64,000 nucleotides of DNA from Prodigiosinella aquatilis (GCA_030388725.1 CP128857.1:744001-808000); one strand, 5' to 3'. Counted from the stretch's first letter, positions 44,364 to 54,270 are shown. Notes: generated from the sequence alone by a model not told the origin. Numbers and translations: made by a program.

Positions 44364-44741
44364 ATGTCTGAATTCAATGTGTATAGCAAAAACTGCCCAG
44401 CCCGCTTTGTACTGGATCGTTTATCTAACAAGTGGGCGTTATTGATTTTGGATCGCTTAGCAGATGAACCGGTACGATTTAACCAACTGCGACGGGATGT
44501 CGAAGGAATATCTCAGAAGGTGTTGTCACAGACACTGAAAAATCTGGAACGTGATGGTCTGATTCACCGGCAGGCTTTCGCCACGGTACCGGTGACAGTG
44601 GAATATTCCATTACCTCGTTGGGGCAAACATTAGTTAAAACCATTAACGAATTAACACATTGGGCCGAAAACAATATCGAGGTGATAATGCAGTCTCAGC
44701 AGCGTTACGATGAGGCTAATGTCACCGCGTCACTTGCTTAA
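44364..44741 (+). CDS. HxlR-family transcriptional regulator
   Basis: A 125-residue winged-helix protein. The family pattern is clear: YSKNCPARFVLDRLSNKWAL at the N-terminus with the redox-type Cys, then FNQLRRDVEGISQKVLSQTL (recognition region), LERDGLI and VEYSITSLGQ. Relatives (YodB, QorR, HypR) sense electrophiles or oxidants via that Cys and usually repress a divergent oxidoreductase. No such neighbour is present, so the target is unknown. The ATG at 44364 has GAGGATGAACGTT upstream; the frame extends to 44337. Confidence 0.85.
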   Translation: MSEFNVYSKNCPARFVLDRLSNKWALLILDRLADEPVRFNQLRRDVEGISQKVLSQTLKNLERDGLIHRQAFATVPVTVEYSITSLGQTLVKTINELTHWAENNIEVIMQSQQRYDEANVTASLA

Positions 44742-44894
44742 CAGGAGTCAACCCGTGGTGTTTTACACCTTGCTCAATGGACATGTAGAATGTGCGCACT
44801 GTTTCCCTGTTAATTTGATTTCATTATCAGACAGTCAAAAACACATGATAATCAATAATTGAATTGAAATTTGTCTTTCAAGCGCGGTACTAAG

Positions 44895-44906
44895 GGCGAG
44901 AGCGTG
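44895..44906 (+). promoter_or_regulatory. ops-like element upstream of rmlB
   Basis: GGCGAGAGCGTG matches the RfaH-recruiting ops core GGCGGTAGCGTG at ten of twelve positions, 75 bp before the rmlB ATG. The two mismatches fall in the centre, so function is uncertain. RfaH control of long polysaccharide operons is established in enterobacteria. Confidence 0.4.
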
Positions 44907-44980
44907 ATTAAGGATTGTCAGTTGTCGCTTCGGATTAGCTCTTGTCGGACCCGAGCAATTTCGTCATTGGATGTAATAGC

Positions 44981-46048
44981 ATGAAAATACTGGTTACAGG
45001 CGGGGCCGGTTTTATTGGTTCCTCGGTAGTTCGTCATATCATTAAAAATACGGCGAATGCTGTTGTTAACGTTGATAAGCTTACCTATGCGGGAAATCTG
45101 GAGTCACTGACCGATATCGAAAACCATGAACGGTATACGTTCGAGCAGGTCGATATTTGCGATCGGCCCAGAATGGATCACGTTTTCCAGGTGCACCAGC
45201 CAGACGTTGTCATGCATCTGGCTGCAGAATCGCATGTTGATCGCTCAATTGATGGCCCGGCTGCCTTTATTGAAACGAATATCGTGGGAACTTATACCCT
45301 GCTGGAGGCTGCTCGTACTTACTGGAATACATTAGGTACGGAGAAAAAATCCGGATTTCGTTTCCATCATATCTCTACCGATGAAGTCTATGGTGACCTG
45401 GAAAGTGCTGACGGGCTTTTCACTGAGTCGACATCTTATTCTCCAAGCAGCCCTTATTCTGCCTCCAAGGCGTCAAGTGATCACCTGGTTCGGGCATGGT
45501 ATCGGACTTATGGTTTGCCGACCATCATCACTAACTGCTCGAATAACTATGGCCCCTACCATTTTCCGGAAAAGCTCATACCACTAATGATCCTTAATGC
45601 GCTTGAAGGGAAACCGCTACCTGTCTATGGCGATGGAATGCAGATTCGTGATTGGCTATTTGTTGAGGATCATGCCAGAGCCCTTTATAAGGTCGTTTCC
45701 GAAGGGAAAGTCGGGGAGACGTACAATATTGGCGGTCATAACGAAAAAACCAATATTGGTGTGGTGAAAACAATATGTTCACTATTGGAAGAGTTGGTTC
45801 CCAATAAGCCCCAGGGCGTGAAGGCGTATCAGGATCTGATTATCTATGTTAAAGATCGGCCCGGTCACGATGTTCGTTATGCTATTGATGCCGGGAAAAT
45901 TGCACGGGAGCTTGGCTGGGTACCGGAAGAAACCTTTGAGTCCGGGATTCGCAAAACAGTAGAGTGGTATTTGAATAATCAGAGCTGGTGGAGCCGTATC
46001 CTTGATGGTTCTTATAGCCGTGAACGGTTAGGCGCGGGGGATAAATAA
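44981..46048 (+). CDS. rmlB: dTDP-glucose 4,6-dehydratase
   Basis: A 355-residue NAD-dependent short-chain dehydrogenase/reductase. It has the Rossmann motif TGGAGFIGS and the catalytic YxxxK as YSASKASSD, plus ISTDEVYGDL. It converts dTDP-glucose to dTDP-4-keto-6-deoxyglucose, the second step to dTDP-L-rhamnose. The ATG at 44981 (MKILVTGGAG) fits the family; the frame extends to 44942 without family similarity. Overlaps rmlA by one base (TAATG). First gene of rmlBADC. Confidence 0.95.
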   Translation: MKILVTGGAGFIGSSVVRHIIKNTANAVVNVDKLTYAGNLESLTDIENHERYTFEQVDICDRPRMDHVFQVHQPDVVMHLAAESHVDRSIDGPAAFIETNIVGTYTLLEAARTYWNTLGTEKKSGFRFHHISTDEVYGDLESADGLFTESTSYSPSSPYSASKASSDHLVRAWYRTYGLPTIITNCSNNYGPYHFPEKLIPLMILNALEGKPLPVYGDGMQIRDWLFVEDHARALYKVVSEGKVGETYNIGGHNEKTNIGVVKTICSLLEELVPNKPQGVKAYQDLIIYVKDRPGHDVRYAIDAGKIARELGWVPEETFESGIRKTVEWYLNNQSWWSRILDGSYSRERLGAGDK

Positions 46049-46911
46049 TGAAAGGTATTATTCTGGCCGGTGGTTCCGGCACTCGTCTTTATCCCATTAC
46101 TCGCGGCGTATCAAAGCAGTTGTTGCCTATCTACAATAAGCCGATGATCTATTATCCGCTTTCGACACTGATGCTAGCAGATATCAGAGATGTGCTTATT
46201 ATCACCACTCCTGAGGACAGTGATAGTTTCCGCCGCCTGCTTGGGGATGGCAGCAGTTTTGGCATCCATATCGAATATGCTATTCAGCCCAGTCCAGATG
46301 GTTTGGCCCAGGCATTTATTATTGGCGAAAAGTTCATTGGGCAAGACAGATGCTGTCTGGTGTTAGGGGATAACATTTTCTACGGACAATCATTCAGTAA
46401 AATGCTGAAAAGTGCCGCTGAGAAAGTGTTCGGTGCCACGATATTTGGTTATCAGGTAAGAGATCCTGAACGTTTTGGCGTAGTTGAATTTGATACCGAA
46501 ATGAAAGCCATCTCAATAGAAGAAAAACCAGCTAAACCCAAATCACACTATGCTGTCACCGGTCTCTATTTTTACGATAAACGAGTTATTGAGTTTGCCA
46601 AGCGAGTAAAACCCTCTCACAGAGGAGAGCTGGAGATTACGTCAATTAATCAGATGTATCTCGATGATGGCTCATTGAACGTAGAGATTTTTGGTCGCGG
46701 ATTTGCCTGGTTGGATACGGGAACGCATGAGAGTTTGCATGATGCGTCTTCTTTCGTACAAACCATTGAGAATGTGCAAGGGCTAAAAGTAGCTTGTCTG
46801 GAAGAAATTGCCTGGCGAAATGGTTGGTTATCTAATCAAGAGTTGATGTCGCTTGCTGAGCCTATGTTGAAGAATGAGTACGGTAAATATCTTATGGCTC
46901 TGCTTAAATAA
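46048..46911 (+). CDS. rmlA: Glucose-1-phosphate thymidylyltransferase
   Basis: A 287-residue nucleotidyltransferase making dTDP-glucose. Motifs are AGGSGTRLYPITRGVSKQLL (nucleotide and Mg binding), LGDNIFYGQ and EEKPAKPKSHYAVTGLYFY. The start overlaps the rmlB stop by one base. dTDP-L-rhamnose normally inhibits this first pathway enzyme. Confidence 0.96.
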   Translation: MKGIILAGGSGTRLYPITRGVSKQLLPIYNKPMIYYPLSTLMLADIRDVLIITTPEDSDSFRRLLGDGSSFGIHIEYAIQPSPDGLAQAFIIGEKFIGQDRCCLVLGDNIFYGQSFSKMLKSAAEKVFGATIFGYQVRDPERFGVVEFDTEMKAISIEEKPAKPKSHYAVTGLYFYDKRVIEFAKRVKPSHRGELEITSINQMYLDDGSLNVEIFGRGFAWLDTGTHESLHDASSFVQTIENVQGLKVACLEEIAWRNGWLSNQELMSLAEPMLKNEYGKYLMALLK

Positions 46912-46936
46912 CCGAACGATTTCAGGATTGGAAATC

Positions 46937-47809
46937 ATGAAAGTATTAATTACGGGTAGTGGTGGTCAGGTAGGACATTGTCTGGTCTCTCAATTGGCCG
47001 GTAAGGCCGAACTGTTGGCCGTAGATCGGAATGAACTGGACATCACTGATAAAGTAGCGGTGGCTCGTGCTATCACGCAATTCAAGCCTGACTACATTAT
47101 CAATGCGGCGGCACATACTGCTGTAGATAAAGCCGAAGATGAAATAGATCTCTCTTATGCGATAAACCGTGATGGGCCAGCCTATCTTGCCGAAGCGGCA
47201 AAAAAAATCGGTGCGGTGTTGCTGCATATCTCGACCGACTATGTCTATGATGGTGACAGTGAATCTGTTTATGATGAGTCAATGCCCTGCAATCCGCAGA
47301 GCGTATATGGCAAAAGTAAACTTGCCGGAGAACTTGCGGTGGCGGCAGCGACTGATAAGTTTTTAATTATGAGAACTGCCTGGGTATTTGGTGAGCATGG
47401 CAATAATTTTGTTAAAACGATGCTGCGCTTAGGGGCAACTCGCGAGGCACTGAGTATTGTTGGTGATCAGTTTGGTGGCCCAACTTATGCGGGTGATATC
47501 GCGGGTGCTTTGATCAAAATGGTGGACTACCTGGAAACAGGTAAAATTCCGGAATGGGGAATTTACCATTTCTCTGGTATGCCTCATGTAAGCTGGTTTG
47601 ATTTTGCTAAAGCAATTTTTGCTCATGCAGCGGAAAAATCCGTCCTGCAGACGATCCCTGTTCTAACATCAATTCCCACTTCGGCTTATCCAACCCGGGC
47701 GAAACGGCCGGTAAACTCTCGTTTGAATTGCCAGAAGGTCAATGCACAATTTGGTATCGAACCGAGTAACTGGCAACTGGCACTAAATAATATTCATGCA
47801 TATAAATAA
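46937..47809 (+). CDS. rmlD: dTDP-4-dehydrorhamnose reductase
   Basis: A 290-residue SDR enzyme giving dTDP-L-rhamnose. GSGGQVGHCLV binds NAD(P)H and YGKSKLAGE is the catalytic YxxxK; NAAAHTAVDKAE is family typical. The ATG at 46937 follows GGATTGGAAATC; a longer frame to 46874 lies in rmlA. The order B-A-D-C is one of the common rml orders. Confidence 0.95.
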   Translation: MKVLITGSGGQVGHCLVSQLAGKAELLAVDRNELDITDKVAVARAITQFKPDYIINAAAHTAVDKAEDEIDLSYAINRDGPAYLAEAAKKIGAVLLHISTDYVYDGDSESVYDESMPCNPQSVYGKSKLAGELAVAAATDKFLIMRTAWVFGEHGNNFVKTMLRLGATREALSIVGDQFGGPTYAGDIAGALIKMVDYLETGKIPEWGIYHFSGMPHVSWFDFAKAIFAHAAEKSVLQTIPVLTSIPTSAYPTRAKRPVNSRLNCQKVNAQFGIEPSNWQLALNNIHAYK

Positions 47810-47815
47810 TAGATT

Positions 47816-48376
47816 ATGAACGTTATCGATACTGAAATCCCTGATGTAAAAATTATTGAACCCGTTGTATTTGGTGATGAACGTGGCTTTTTTATGGAAA
47901 CCTGGCAGCAAAAAAAATTCGAGGATATGGTAGTAAAACGCCCTTGCAATTTTGTTCAGGACAATCATTCAAAATCGAGACAAGGCATTTTACGCGGTCT
48001 TCATTATCAGACTGAGAATGCCCAAGGTAAGTTGGTGCGTGTTATTTCTGGTGAGGTTTACGATGTCGCCGTTGACATACGTAAATCGTCATCCACGTTT
48101 GGTCAATGGACCGGTGTTTACCTTTCTGCTGAAAACAAGCGTCAACTTTGGATTCCTGAAGGATTTGCGCATGGTTTTTATGTGACCAGTCATGAAGCCG
48201 AATTCGTTTATAAATGTACTGATTATTATAATCCCAATGCTGAGCAGTCCATTTTATGGAATGACCCTGATCTTGGTATTGAATGGCCGTTGACAGGAAT
48301 CCCTGTCTTATCCGAAAAAGATAAAAAAGGTATATATTTCAATAGTATTTGTGGTGTTGAAGCCAAATTGTTTTGA
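47816..48376 (+). CDS. rmlC: dTDP-4-dehydrorhamnose 3,5-epimerase
   Basis: A 186-residue cupin-fold epimerase. Catalytic His lies in ILRGLHYQ, and Asp in YDVAVDIRKSS; WIPEGFAHGFYV is the barrel signature. It follows rmlD by 6 bp and ends the rml operon; a 1-kb gap follows. Confidence 0.95.
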   Translation: MNVIDTEIPDVKIIEPVVFGDERGFFMETWQQKKFEDMVVKRPCNFVQDNHSKSRQGILRGLHYQTENAQGKLVRVISGEVYDVAVDIRKSSSTFGQWTGVYLSAENKRQLWIPEGFAHGFYVTSHEAEFVYKCTDYYNPNAEQSILWNDPDLGIEWPLTGIPVLSEKDKKGIYFNSICGVEAKLF

Positions 48377-49379
48377 GTGCTGGTTTAGGCACATTAATTG
48401 CGATCGTTGTCGTTGCTTCACAAAAAACGGATACGGGTGATTGGTCACTAACATCTGTTCACGGTATTCATGTAACGGCCACATTTGTTAGCACACTATG
48501 GGCTGAGGGATTTCCACAAAATTCACATCAATGAGCTAGTATTATACTTCGAAAAGTGCTGATAGGGTGGGCTAAATACCTGTCAGCCCCTTCGTCTTAA
48601 TACTTGTGGTGAAATGTCTGGCTTAAATGGGAGCACTATAATTATATTATTGGTAATTACAACCAACACCATCCTTGCCAATACCACGATGGATTCATAT
48701 CCAATGAATCGGAAAGATTCTGAAAATGACTAAAAAGCCATGGCCAATTTTTATTGACTACTTCAATGCTTCTAAATCGGTGCCCAGAATGACACTACAG
48801 TTATATAAGGGAACAACGAAACATTGTCTTGAAGTGGCTTCGTCCCTTTGGGATACGTCTGAAAAAACTCCTTCTATGCTGTCGAACTTGCCCGTAGGAC
48901 GACTATGCGCCATGATTTCATTCTTGTTCTGCGTTACGTTTCATTGTGAATACCATCTCCATGGAATAGATACTGATAAAGCAAATGGTAATGATGGCAT
49001 CAGCGTATAATCGATAGAAATTTTTAGGTAGTCAATATCATGCCCGGACACGTTGATTCGGTCTGATGGCGCGATGATACCTTGGAGGAAATGTAAGAAA
49101 GATACATCTGCGCGAGTGTTGATCATTACCGTGTAATAAATGTAGATGTAGTGTGAAAAGGACCAACCCGCACACTGTCTTGGGGATTTGGCCTAGGGTG
49201 ATTTGGTGAATACCAAAAGCAAAATTTGTACAATATATTTGCATCGAGAGTGTCTACTTTCGTGCGGTAGCTTTGCCTGAAACTAGTATTTTTTATCTTT
49301 TGTTACTATTTTTAAAGAAAATTTCATGTAATTACATTCCTTATGGTGCAAGAGAAACCCATAAGGGCAGGAGGTCTCT
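48377..49379. other. Unassigned 1-kb region between rmlC and manC
   Basis: No gene can be supported. A 94-codon frame at 48726-49010 (+) has no recognised similarity and a weak start context; smaller frames on both strands are chance. An imperfect hairpin GCTGATAGG / CCTGTCAGC at 48558-48587 could be a rmlC transcript end. The right end is likely a promoter and long leader for the manC operon, with an ops-like element at 49263. The rest could be debris of a lost gene. Confidence 0.5.
49263..49274 (+). promoter_or_regulatory. ops element candidate in the manC leader
   Basis: TGCGGTAGCTTT differs from the ops pattern GGCGGTAGnnTn only at the first base and keeps the GCGGTAGC core. It lies 106 bp before manC. 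It would recruit RfaH to the long manC-manB-wzm-wzt-methyltransferase-glycosyltransferase transcript. Confidence 0.55.
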
Positions 49380-50810
49380 TTGTCAATAACGATTATTCCC
49401 GTGATCATGTGTGGTGGAAGTGGATCACGGCTTTGGCCAGTTTCTCGTGAGCAACACCCGAAACCATTTATTCGTTTGGCCGACGGAAGTAGTCTGATTC
49501 AAAAGGCTCTGTTGCGTGCTCTAACATTTGATGGTGTTAAGGAGATCATTACCGTCACGAATAAGGAACTTCTTTTTAAAGCTGTTGATGCATTTTCTGA
49601 GGTGTACAAAGGAACCGTTCCCATCTCTTATATTTTGGAGCCTGTTGGTCGTAACACTACCGCTGCAATTGCATCAGCGGCGCTTTTGGCACATCAAAAA
49701 TATGGTGATGATGCCGTACTGATGATTCTGGCTGCCGACCATCTGATAAAAGATCATACTGCATTCATACAGGCTGTATCAGAAGCTTCTCAACTTGCGA
49801 AACAATCTCGATTAGTTACTTTTGGTATTCAGCCGGAAAAACCAGAAACCGGATACGGATATATCAAGTATCGGGGTAACCTGGTTGAGCATTTTGTTGA
49901 AAAACCCTCCTATAACAAAGCATTGGAATATCTTGAGTCGGGGAAATACCTTTGGAACTCCGGTATGTTCTGTTTCTCTTGTGGAACTATCCTTAAAGAA
50001 ATGGAAATGTTGTGTCCACAGGTGCTGTCAGATGTTAAGCATAGCATGAGCCTGTCTCGCAGGCTTGAAGGTGGTGGGGCGACTCAACTTGAGTTAGATA
50101 TGAATACATTCTCACAAGTTGAAGATATCTCCATCGACTATGCAGTGATGGAAAAATCCAGACAGGTATCCGTTGTATCCTGCAATATTGGCTGGTGTGA
50201 TATCGGTTCCTGGACGGCGCTTGGGGCATTAATCGTGCCAGATGAGAATGGTAATGCCATAGAAGGTGATGCTGAAATACTGACGCATAATGCAACTAAC
50301 TGTTATATCAAGGCTGATGAGCGTGTGATTGGTGCGGTAGGTGTCGATAACCTGGTCATTGTCGATACCCCGGATGCTTTGCTTGTTGCAAGCAAGGATA
50401 GCGGTCAGGATGTAAAATCTATCTATAACCAGCTCAAAAACAAGGGGCATCAAGCCTACAAGATTCACCGAACGGTTCATCGTCCCTGGGGCACATCGAC
50501 AGTGTTGGAACAAGGACACAATTTCAAGATCAATAGTGTTCTTGTCAAACCAGGCGCGAAGATGAGTATGCAGTTACATCATCACAGAAGTGAACACTGG
50601 ATCGTAATGGCTGGAGCGACAAGGATCGTCAACGGTAATAAACATATTTTCCTTTCCACGAACCAATCCACTTACATCCCTCCAGGTGAACAACACAGAA
50701 TAGAAAATCCAGGCGTTATCGATCTCATCATGATTGAAGTGCAGAGTGGGGAATATCTGGGGGACGACGATATTGTTAGATTTGATGAAAATGGGAGTGT
50801 TCACCAATGA
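49380..50810 (+). CDS. manC: Mannose-1-phosphate guanylyltransferase / mannose-6-phosphate isomerase
   Basis: A 476-residue bifunctional enzyme. The N-terminal nucleotidyltransferase (about 1-340) has GGSGSRLWPVSRE and HFVEKPSYN. The C-terminal cupin isomerase has MSMQLHHHRSEHWIV and a downstream YIPPGEQHRIEN. It makes GDP-mannose from mannose-1-P and interconverts fructose-6-P and mannose-6-P. The start is TTG with a perfect AGGAGG five bases upstream. Overlaps manB by 4 bp. GDP-mannose may be used as mannose, or converted further (for example to D-rhamnose) by enzymes outside the window. Confidence 0.94.
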   Translation: MSITIIPVIMCGGSGSRLWPVSREQHPKPFIRLADGSSLIQKALLRALTFDGVKEIITVTNKELLFKAVDAFSEVYKGTVPISYILEPVGRNTTAAIASAALLAHQKYGDDAVLMILAADHLIKDHTAFIQAVSEASQLAKQSRLVTFGIQPEKPETGYGYIKYRGNLVEHFVEKPSYNKALEYLESGKYLWNSGMFCFSCGTILKEMEMLCPQVLSDVKHSMSLSRRLEGGGATQLELDMNTFSQVEDISIDYAVMEKSRQVSVVSCNIGWCDIGSWTALGALIVPDENGNAIEGDAEILTHNATNCYIKADERVIGAVGVDNLVIVDTPDALLVASKDSGQDVKSIYNQLKNKGHQAYKIHRTVHRPWGTSTVLEQGHNFKINSVLVKPGAKMSMQLHHHRSEHWIVMAGATRIVNGNKHIFLSTNQSTYIPPGEQHRIENPGVIDLIMIEVQSGEYLGDDDIVRFDENGSVHQ

Positions 50811-52168
50811 CATTAGCTTGCTTCAAGGCCTATGATATTCGTGGCCGTTTGGGTGATGAACTGAATGTAGATCTTGCCTATCGAATTGGGCGTGCTTTTG
50901 GTCAATACATGCAGGCGAAAAAAGTGGCTATAGGCGGTGATATTCGTCTGAGTAGTGAAGAACTAAAATCAGCCTTGTCTGAGGGATTGATGGATGCTGG
51001 TGCTGATGTTATTGATCTTGGCATAACGGGAACAGAAGAGATCTATTTTGCTGCTTTTCATCTAGATGTGGATGGGGCGATTGAAGTGACGGCCAGCCAT
51101 AATCCTATGGATTACAACGGAATGAAATTGGTCGGCCGTGGAGCCAAACCGATTAGTGGTGATACAGGGCTGAATGATATACGTGATTTAGTTGAGCTGG
51201 GTAAGTTCTGTACTGTGAATCAGAGAGGGGGTTATACCAAATTGTCTCTGGTGGATGAGTATGTCGATCATCTAATGTCTTATATTGATGTAAAAAAAAT
51301 TAAACCGTTGAAGCTGGTGGTCAATTCAGGTAATGGTGCTGCCGGGCATGTAGTGGACGCGATTGAAGTGATGCTGCAGAAACAGCAGATTCCCGTTGAG
51401 TTTATCAAAATTCATCATGAGCCGGATGGTAATTTTCCAAATGGAATCCCTAATCCGCTATTGCCTGAAAACCGTTCCGTAACTTCTAATGCTGTCAAGA
51501 TGCATAAGGCTGATATAGGCATTGCATGGGATGGTGACTTTGACCGCTGCTTCCTGTTTGACGAAAATGGTGAGTTCATTGAAGGCTATTATATCGTAGG
51601 TCTTCTGGCTGAAGCTTTCCTGGTTAAAAACCAAGGGGCCAGGATTATCCATGACCCACGTCTGACCTGGAATACCATTGAGATGGTGAAGGAAGCTGGT
51701 GGTACACCAGTACAGTGCAAGACGGGTCATGCTTTTATCAAGGAGCGTATGCGCGCTGAAAACGCCATATATGGTGGCGAAATGAGTGCCCACCATTACT
51801 TTCGTGATTTTGCTTATTGTGATAGCGGTATGATTCCATGGCTGTTGGTTATTGAACTACTGTCTTCTAAGGGAGCGATGTTGTCCGAATTGGTTGGTGC
51901 TCGTATGCGAGCTTATCCATGTAGTGGTGAAATTAATTATAAAGTTACCAATGCTAAAGAAATCATTGCTCGTATTGAAGAAACCTTTAAGTCTGAGGTT
52001 GTTAGTATTGATCGCACTGATGGTCTTGGTATGGATATGCCAGGTTGGCGTCTTAATGTCCGTACCTCAAATACCGAGCCTCTTTTGCGCCTGAACATTG
52101 AAACCCAGGCTCAGCCAGGGCTGGTATGGGCAAAGGTTGCTGAAATAGATCACTTGATTAAAGGATAA
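50807..52168 (+). CDS. manB: Phosphomannomutase
   Basis: A 453-residue phosphohexomutase converting mannose-6-P to mannose-1-P. The phosphoserine loop is TASHNPMDYNG, the Mg loop DGDFDRCFLFD, and the sugar loop GGEMSAHHYF. It begins FKAYDIRGRLG as the family does. Overlaps manC (ATGA), and ends 2 bp before wzm. Confidence 0.95.
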   Translation: MTLACFKAYDIRGRLGDELNVDLAYRIGRAFGQYMQAKKVAIGGDIRLSSEELKSALSEGLMDAGADVIDLGITGTEEIYFAAFHLDVDGAIEVTASHNPMDYNGMKLVGRGAKPISGDTGLNDIRDLVELGKFCTVNQRGGYTKLSLVDEYVDHLMSYIDVKKIKPLKLVVNSGNGAAGHVVDAIEVMLQKQQIPVEFIKIHHEPDGNFPNGIPNPLLPENRSVTSNAVKMHKADIGIAWDGDFDRCFLFDENGEFIEGYYIVGLLAEAFLVKNQGARIIHDPRLTWNTIEMVKEAGGTPVQCKTGHAFIKERMRAENAIYGGEMSAHHYFRDFAYCDSGMIPWLLVIELLSSKGAMLSELVGARMRAYPCSGEINYKVTNAKEIIARIEETFKSEVVSIDRTDGLGMDMPGWRLNVRTSNTEPLLRLNIETQAQPGLVWAKVAEIDHLIKG

Positions 52169-52170
52169 GT

Positions 52171-52968
52171 ATGCCACTCATAATGTTGAGAGCGTTGTGG
52201 AATTACCGGGGATTTATTCTCGGCAATGTTAAGCGCGAATTTCAGAGCAAATATCGTAATTCATTATTGGGAGCCACATGGACGGTACTAAATCCTCTGG
52301 CGATGATCATTGTGTATACTGTAATTTTCTCACATGTAATGAAAGCAAAAATTGCTGGAATTGACGATACGTATGCTTATAGTATCTATTTATGTTCTGG
52401 TGTGCTGACGTGGGGACTATTTTCAGAAATTGTCAGTAGGGCTCAAAATGTTTTTATTGATAATGCAAACTTACTAAAGAAAGTTAGTTTCCCCAGAATG
52501 TGCCTACCGATTGTGGTAGTAGCTAATGCATTAATTAATTTTATTATTATATTTTCTCTGTTCACTGTTTTTTTACTTATTAGTGGAGAAAATCCTGGTT
52601 TTGTATATTTTTCTTTTATTCCAGTACTAATCATAGTATGCATTTTTTCAATTGGATTAGGCATCACATTGGGCGTTTTAAATGTATTTTTTAGGGATGT
52701 CGGACAGCTATTTAATATCATTCTTCAATTTTGGTTCTGGTTTACCCCTATTGTTTATCCAATAAATGCACTGCCAGAAAACATAAGGAAGATAATATCA
52801 CTCAATCCTATGACTCCAATCATTTCTGCATTTCAGTCTATTTTTGTTTTAAAACAGGTTCCAAAATGGGATGGCTTAATATTAGTAACAATTATTAGTA
52901 TTGCGATGTGCTTTTTGGGCATGCATCTATTTAGAAAACATGTGGGCGAGATGGTGGATGAATTGTAA
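52171..52968 (+). CDS. wzm: O-polysaccharide ABC transporter permease Wzm
   Basis: A 265-residue ABC-2 type permease with six hydrophobic segments, first at about residues 30-60. The N-terminus contains REFQSKYRNSLLGATWTVLNP, conserved in Wzm/KpsM-like exporters, and FPRMCLPIVVV. With Wzt it moves undecaprenyl-linked polysaccharide to the periplasm. From this gene to 56913 the DNA is visibly more AT-rich than the rml and man genes, a frequent trait of O-antigen loci. Confidence 0.92.
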   Translation: MPLIMLRALWNYRGFILGNVKREFQSKYRNSLLGATWTVLNPLAMIIVYTVIFSHVMKAKIAGIDDTYAYSIYLCSGVLTWGLFSEIVSRAQNVFIDNANLLKKVSFPRMCLPIVVVANALINFIIIFSLFTVFLLISGENPGFVYFSFIPVLIIVCIFSIGLGITLGVLNVFFRDVGQLFNIILQFWFWFTPIVYPINALPENIRKIISLNPMTPIISAFQSIFVLKQVPKWDGLILVTIISIAMCFLGMHLFRKHVGEMVDEL

Positions 52969-54263
52969 TGGCAAATATATCAGTTCGAGGAGTAGGTAAA
53001 GCCTACAAAAAATATCATAATAAGTGGGGAAGACTAATTGAATGGATTAGCTTAACTCCTGTACAAAAGCACACTCTGACATGGATTTTAAAAGATATTA
53101 ATTTTGATATTGAGCCTGGAGAGGTTATTGGAATCGTTGGGAAAAATGGTGCTGGTAAAAGCACGTTGCTAAAGATGATTACCGGCACAACGGAGCCGAC
53201 CGAAGGATCTATTAGAGCTGACGGCAAAGTAGCAGCTTTGCTTGAACTGGGTATGGGGTTTGATCCTGATTTTACCGGTCGTCAGAATACTTACATGTCA
53301 GGGCAGTTGCAAGGGCTAAGCATAGAAGAAATAACCAAGTTAATGCCCGAAATAGAAGCCTTCGCTGATATAGGATCATATATTGATGAGCCATTAAGAA
53401 CATATTCTAGTGGGATGCAGTCTAGATTAGCGTTTTCAGTCGCAACTTGTGTAAAACCGGACATCCTTATTATTGATGAAGCATTAAGTGTTGGTGATAT
53501 AGCCTTCCAAGCAAAATGTATGCAGCGTATGGAGTATTTGAAAAACATTGGGACGACTATTCTATTTGTTAGCCATGCGATTAATCAAATTAGGCAATTT
53601 TGTGATAAAGCTATATATATTAAAGATGGAAGATTAGAACAATTTTCAAATGTATCAGAAGTATGTGATTTATTTCAAAATGATCTTCTTGGATTAGATA
53701 GAGAAGTGAAAGATGAAGTTACTTCTAAAATAGAAAATGACATAGGGAGTGAAATAATCGAAGAAGATAAAAATTTGAGAAAATACTCTCTGGATTCTGA
53801 AACTGGTACATTTCATTTACAGTTTTTAAAATTTGATTTAAAAAATCGTGAAGGAGTACAAATTACAAACTGTACTCAAGGTGAGCTTGTAGAGTTTTCT
53901 GCATATATCAAAGCTAATAATGACGTAGAAGCTGGTTCCGCTATTGGATTATTAATGGCTGATAAAACAGGCTATCCATTGGTAGCGTGTAATTCAAATT
54001 ACTATGACTATTTTTTACCTGCAGTAAATAAGGGAGAATTAATTGTAATTAGATGGAAAATGAAGTTTCCTTTAGCGTCAGGTGAAATTCGTATAGATAT
54101 TGGTATCAAACCAGATCCCTATTCGATCATATTCTATGATAGAGTTTTTTGTGCAAAAGTGATAACGGTAACGCCAAAAATAGAATTACTGAAAAGAAAT
54201 TTTGGTGGATATATTTTTGCTGATGCTGATATTCATATTGAAAAAATTAAAGTAGCTAAGTGA
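52968..54263 (+). CDS. wzt: O-polysaccharide ABC transporter ATPase Wzt with carbohydrate-binding tail
   Basis: 431 residues. The ATPase part (about 1-235) has Walker A GIVGKNGAGKST, signature YSSGMQSRLAFSVA and Walker B ILIIDEALSVGD. A C-terminal beta-rich domain (about 275-425, starting near GTFHLQFLKFDLKN) corresponds to the Wzt C-domain that recognises the modified non-reducing end of the finished chain in E. coli O8/O9a. Its presence predicts that export needs a terminal cap, here possibly the methyl group added by the next gene. It overlaps wzm by one base. Confidence 0.92.
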   Translation: MANISVRGVGKAYKKYHNKWGRLIEWISLTPVQKHTLTWILKDINFDIEPGEVIGIVGKNGAGKSTLLKMITGTTEPTEGSIRADGKVAALLELGMGFDPDFTGRQNTYMSGQLQGLSIEEITKLMPEIEAFADIGSYIDEPLRTYSSGMQSRLAFSVATCVKPDILIIDEALSVGDIAFQAKCMQRMEYLKNIGTTILFVSHAINQIRQFCDKAIYIKDGRLEQFSNVSEVCDLFQNDLLGLDREVKDEVTSKIENDIGSEIIEEDKNLRKYSLDSETGTFHLQFLKFDLKNREGVQITNCTQGELVEFSAYIKANNDVEAGSAIGLLMADKTGYPLVACNSNYYDYFLPAVNKGELIVIRWKMKFPLASGEIRIDIGIKPDPYSIIFYDRVFCAKVITVTPKIELLKRNFGGYIFADADIHIEKIKVAK

Positions 54264-54270
54264 GTTAAAT

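Noticed and set aside
48726..49010. 94-codon frame between rmlC and manC as a real gene
   Set aside because: No similarity recognised, weak start context and unusual composition. Not supported enough to call.
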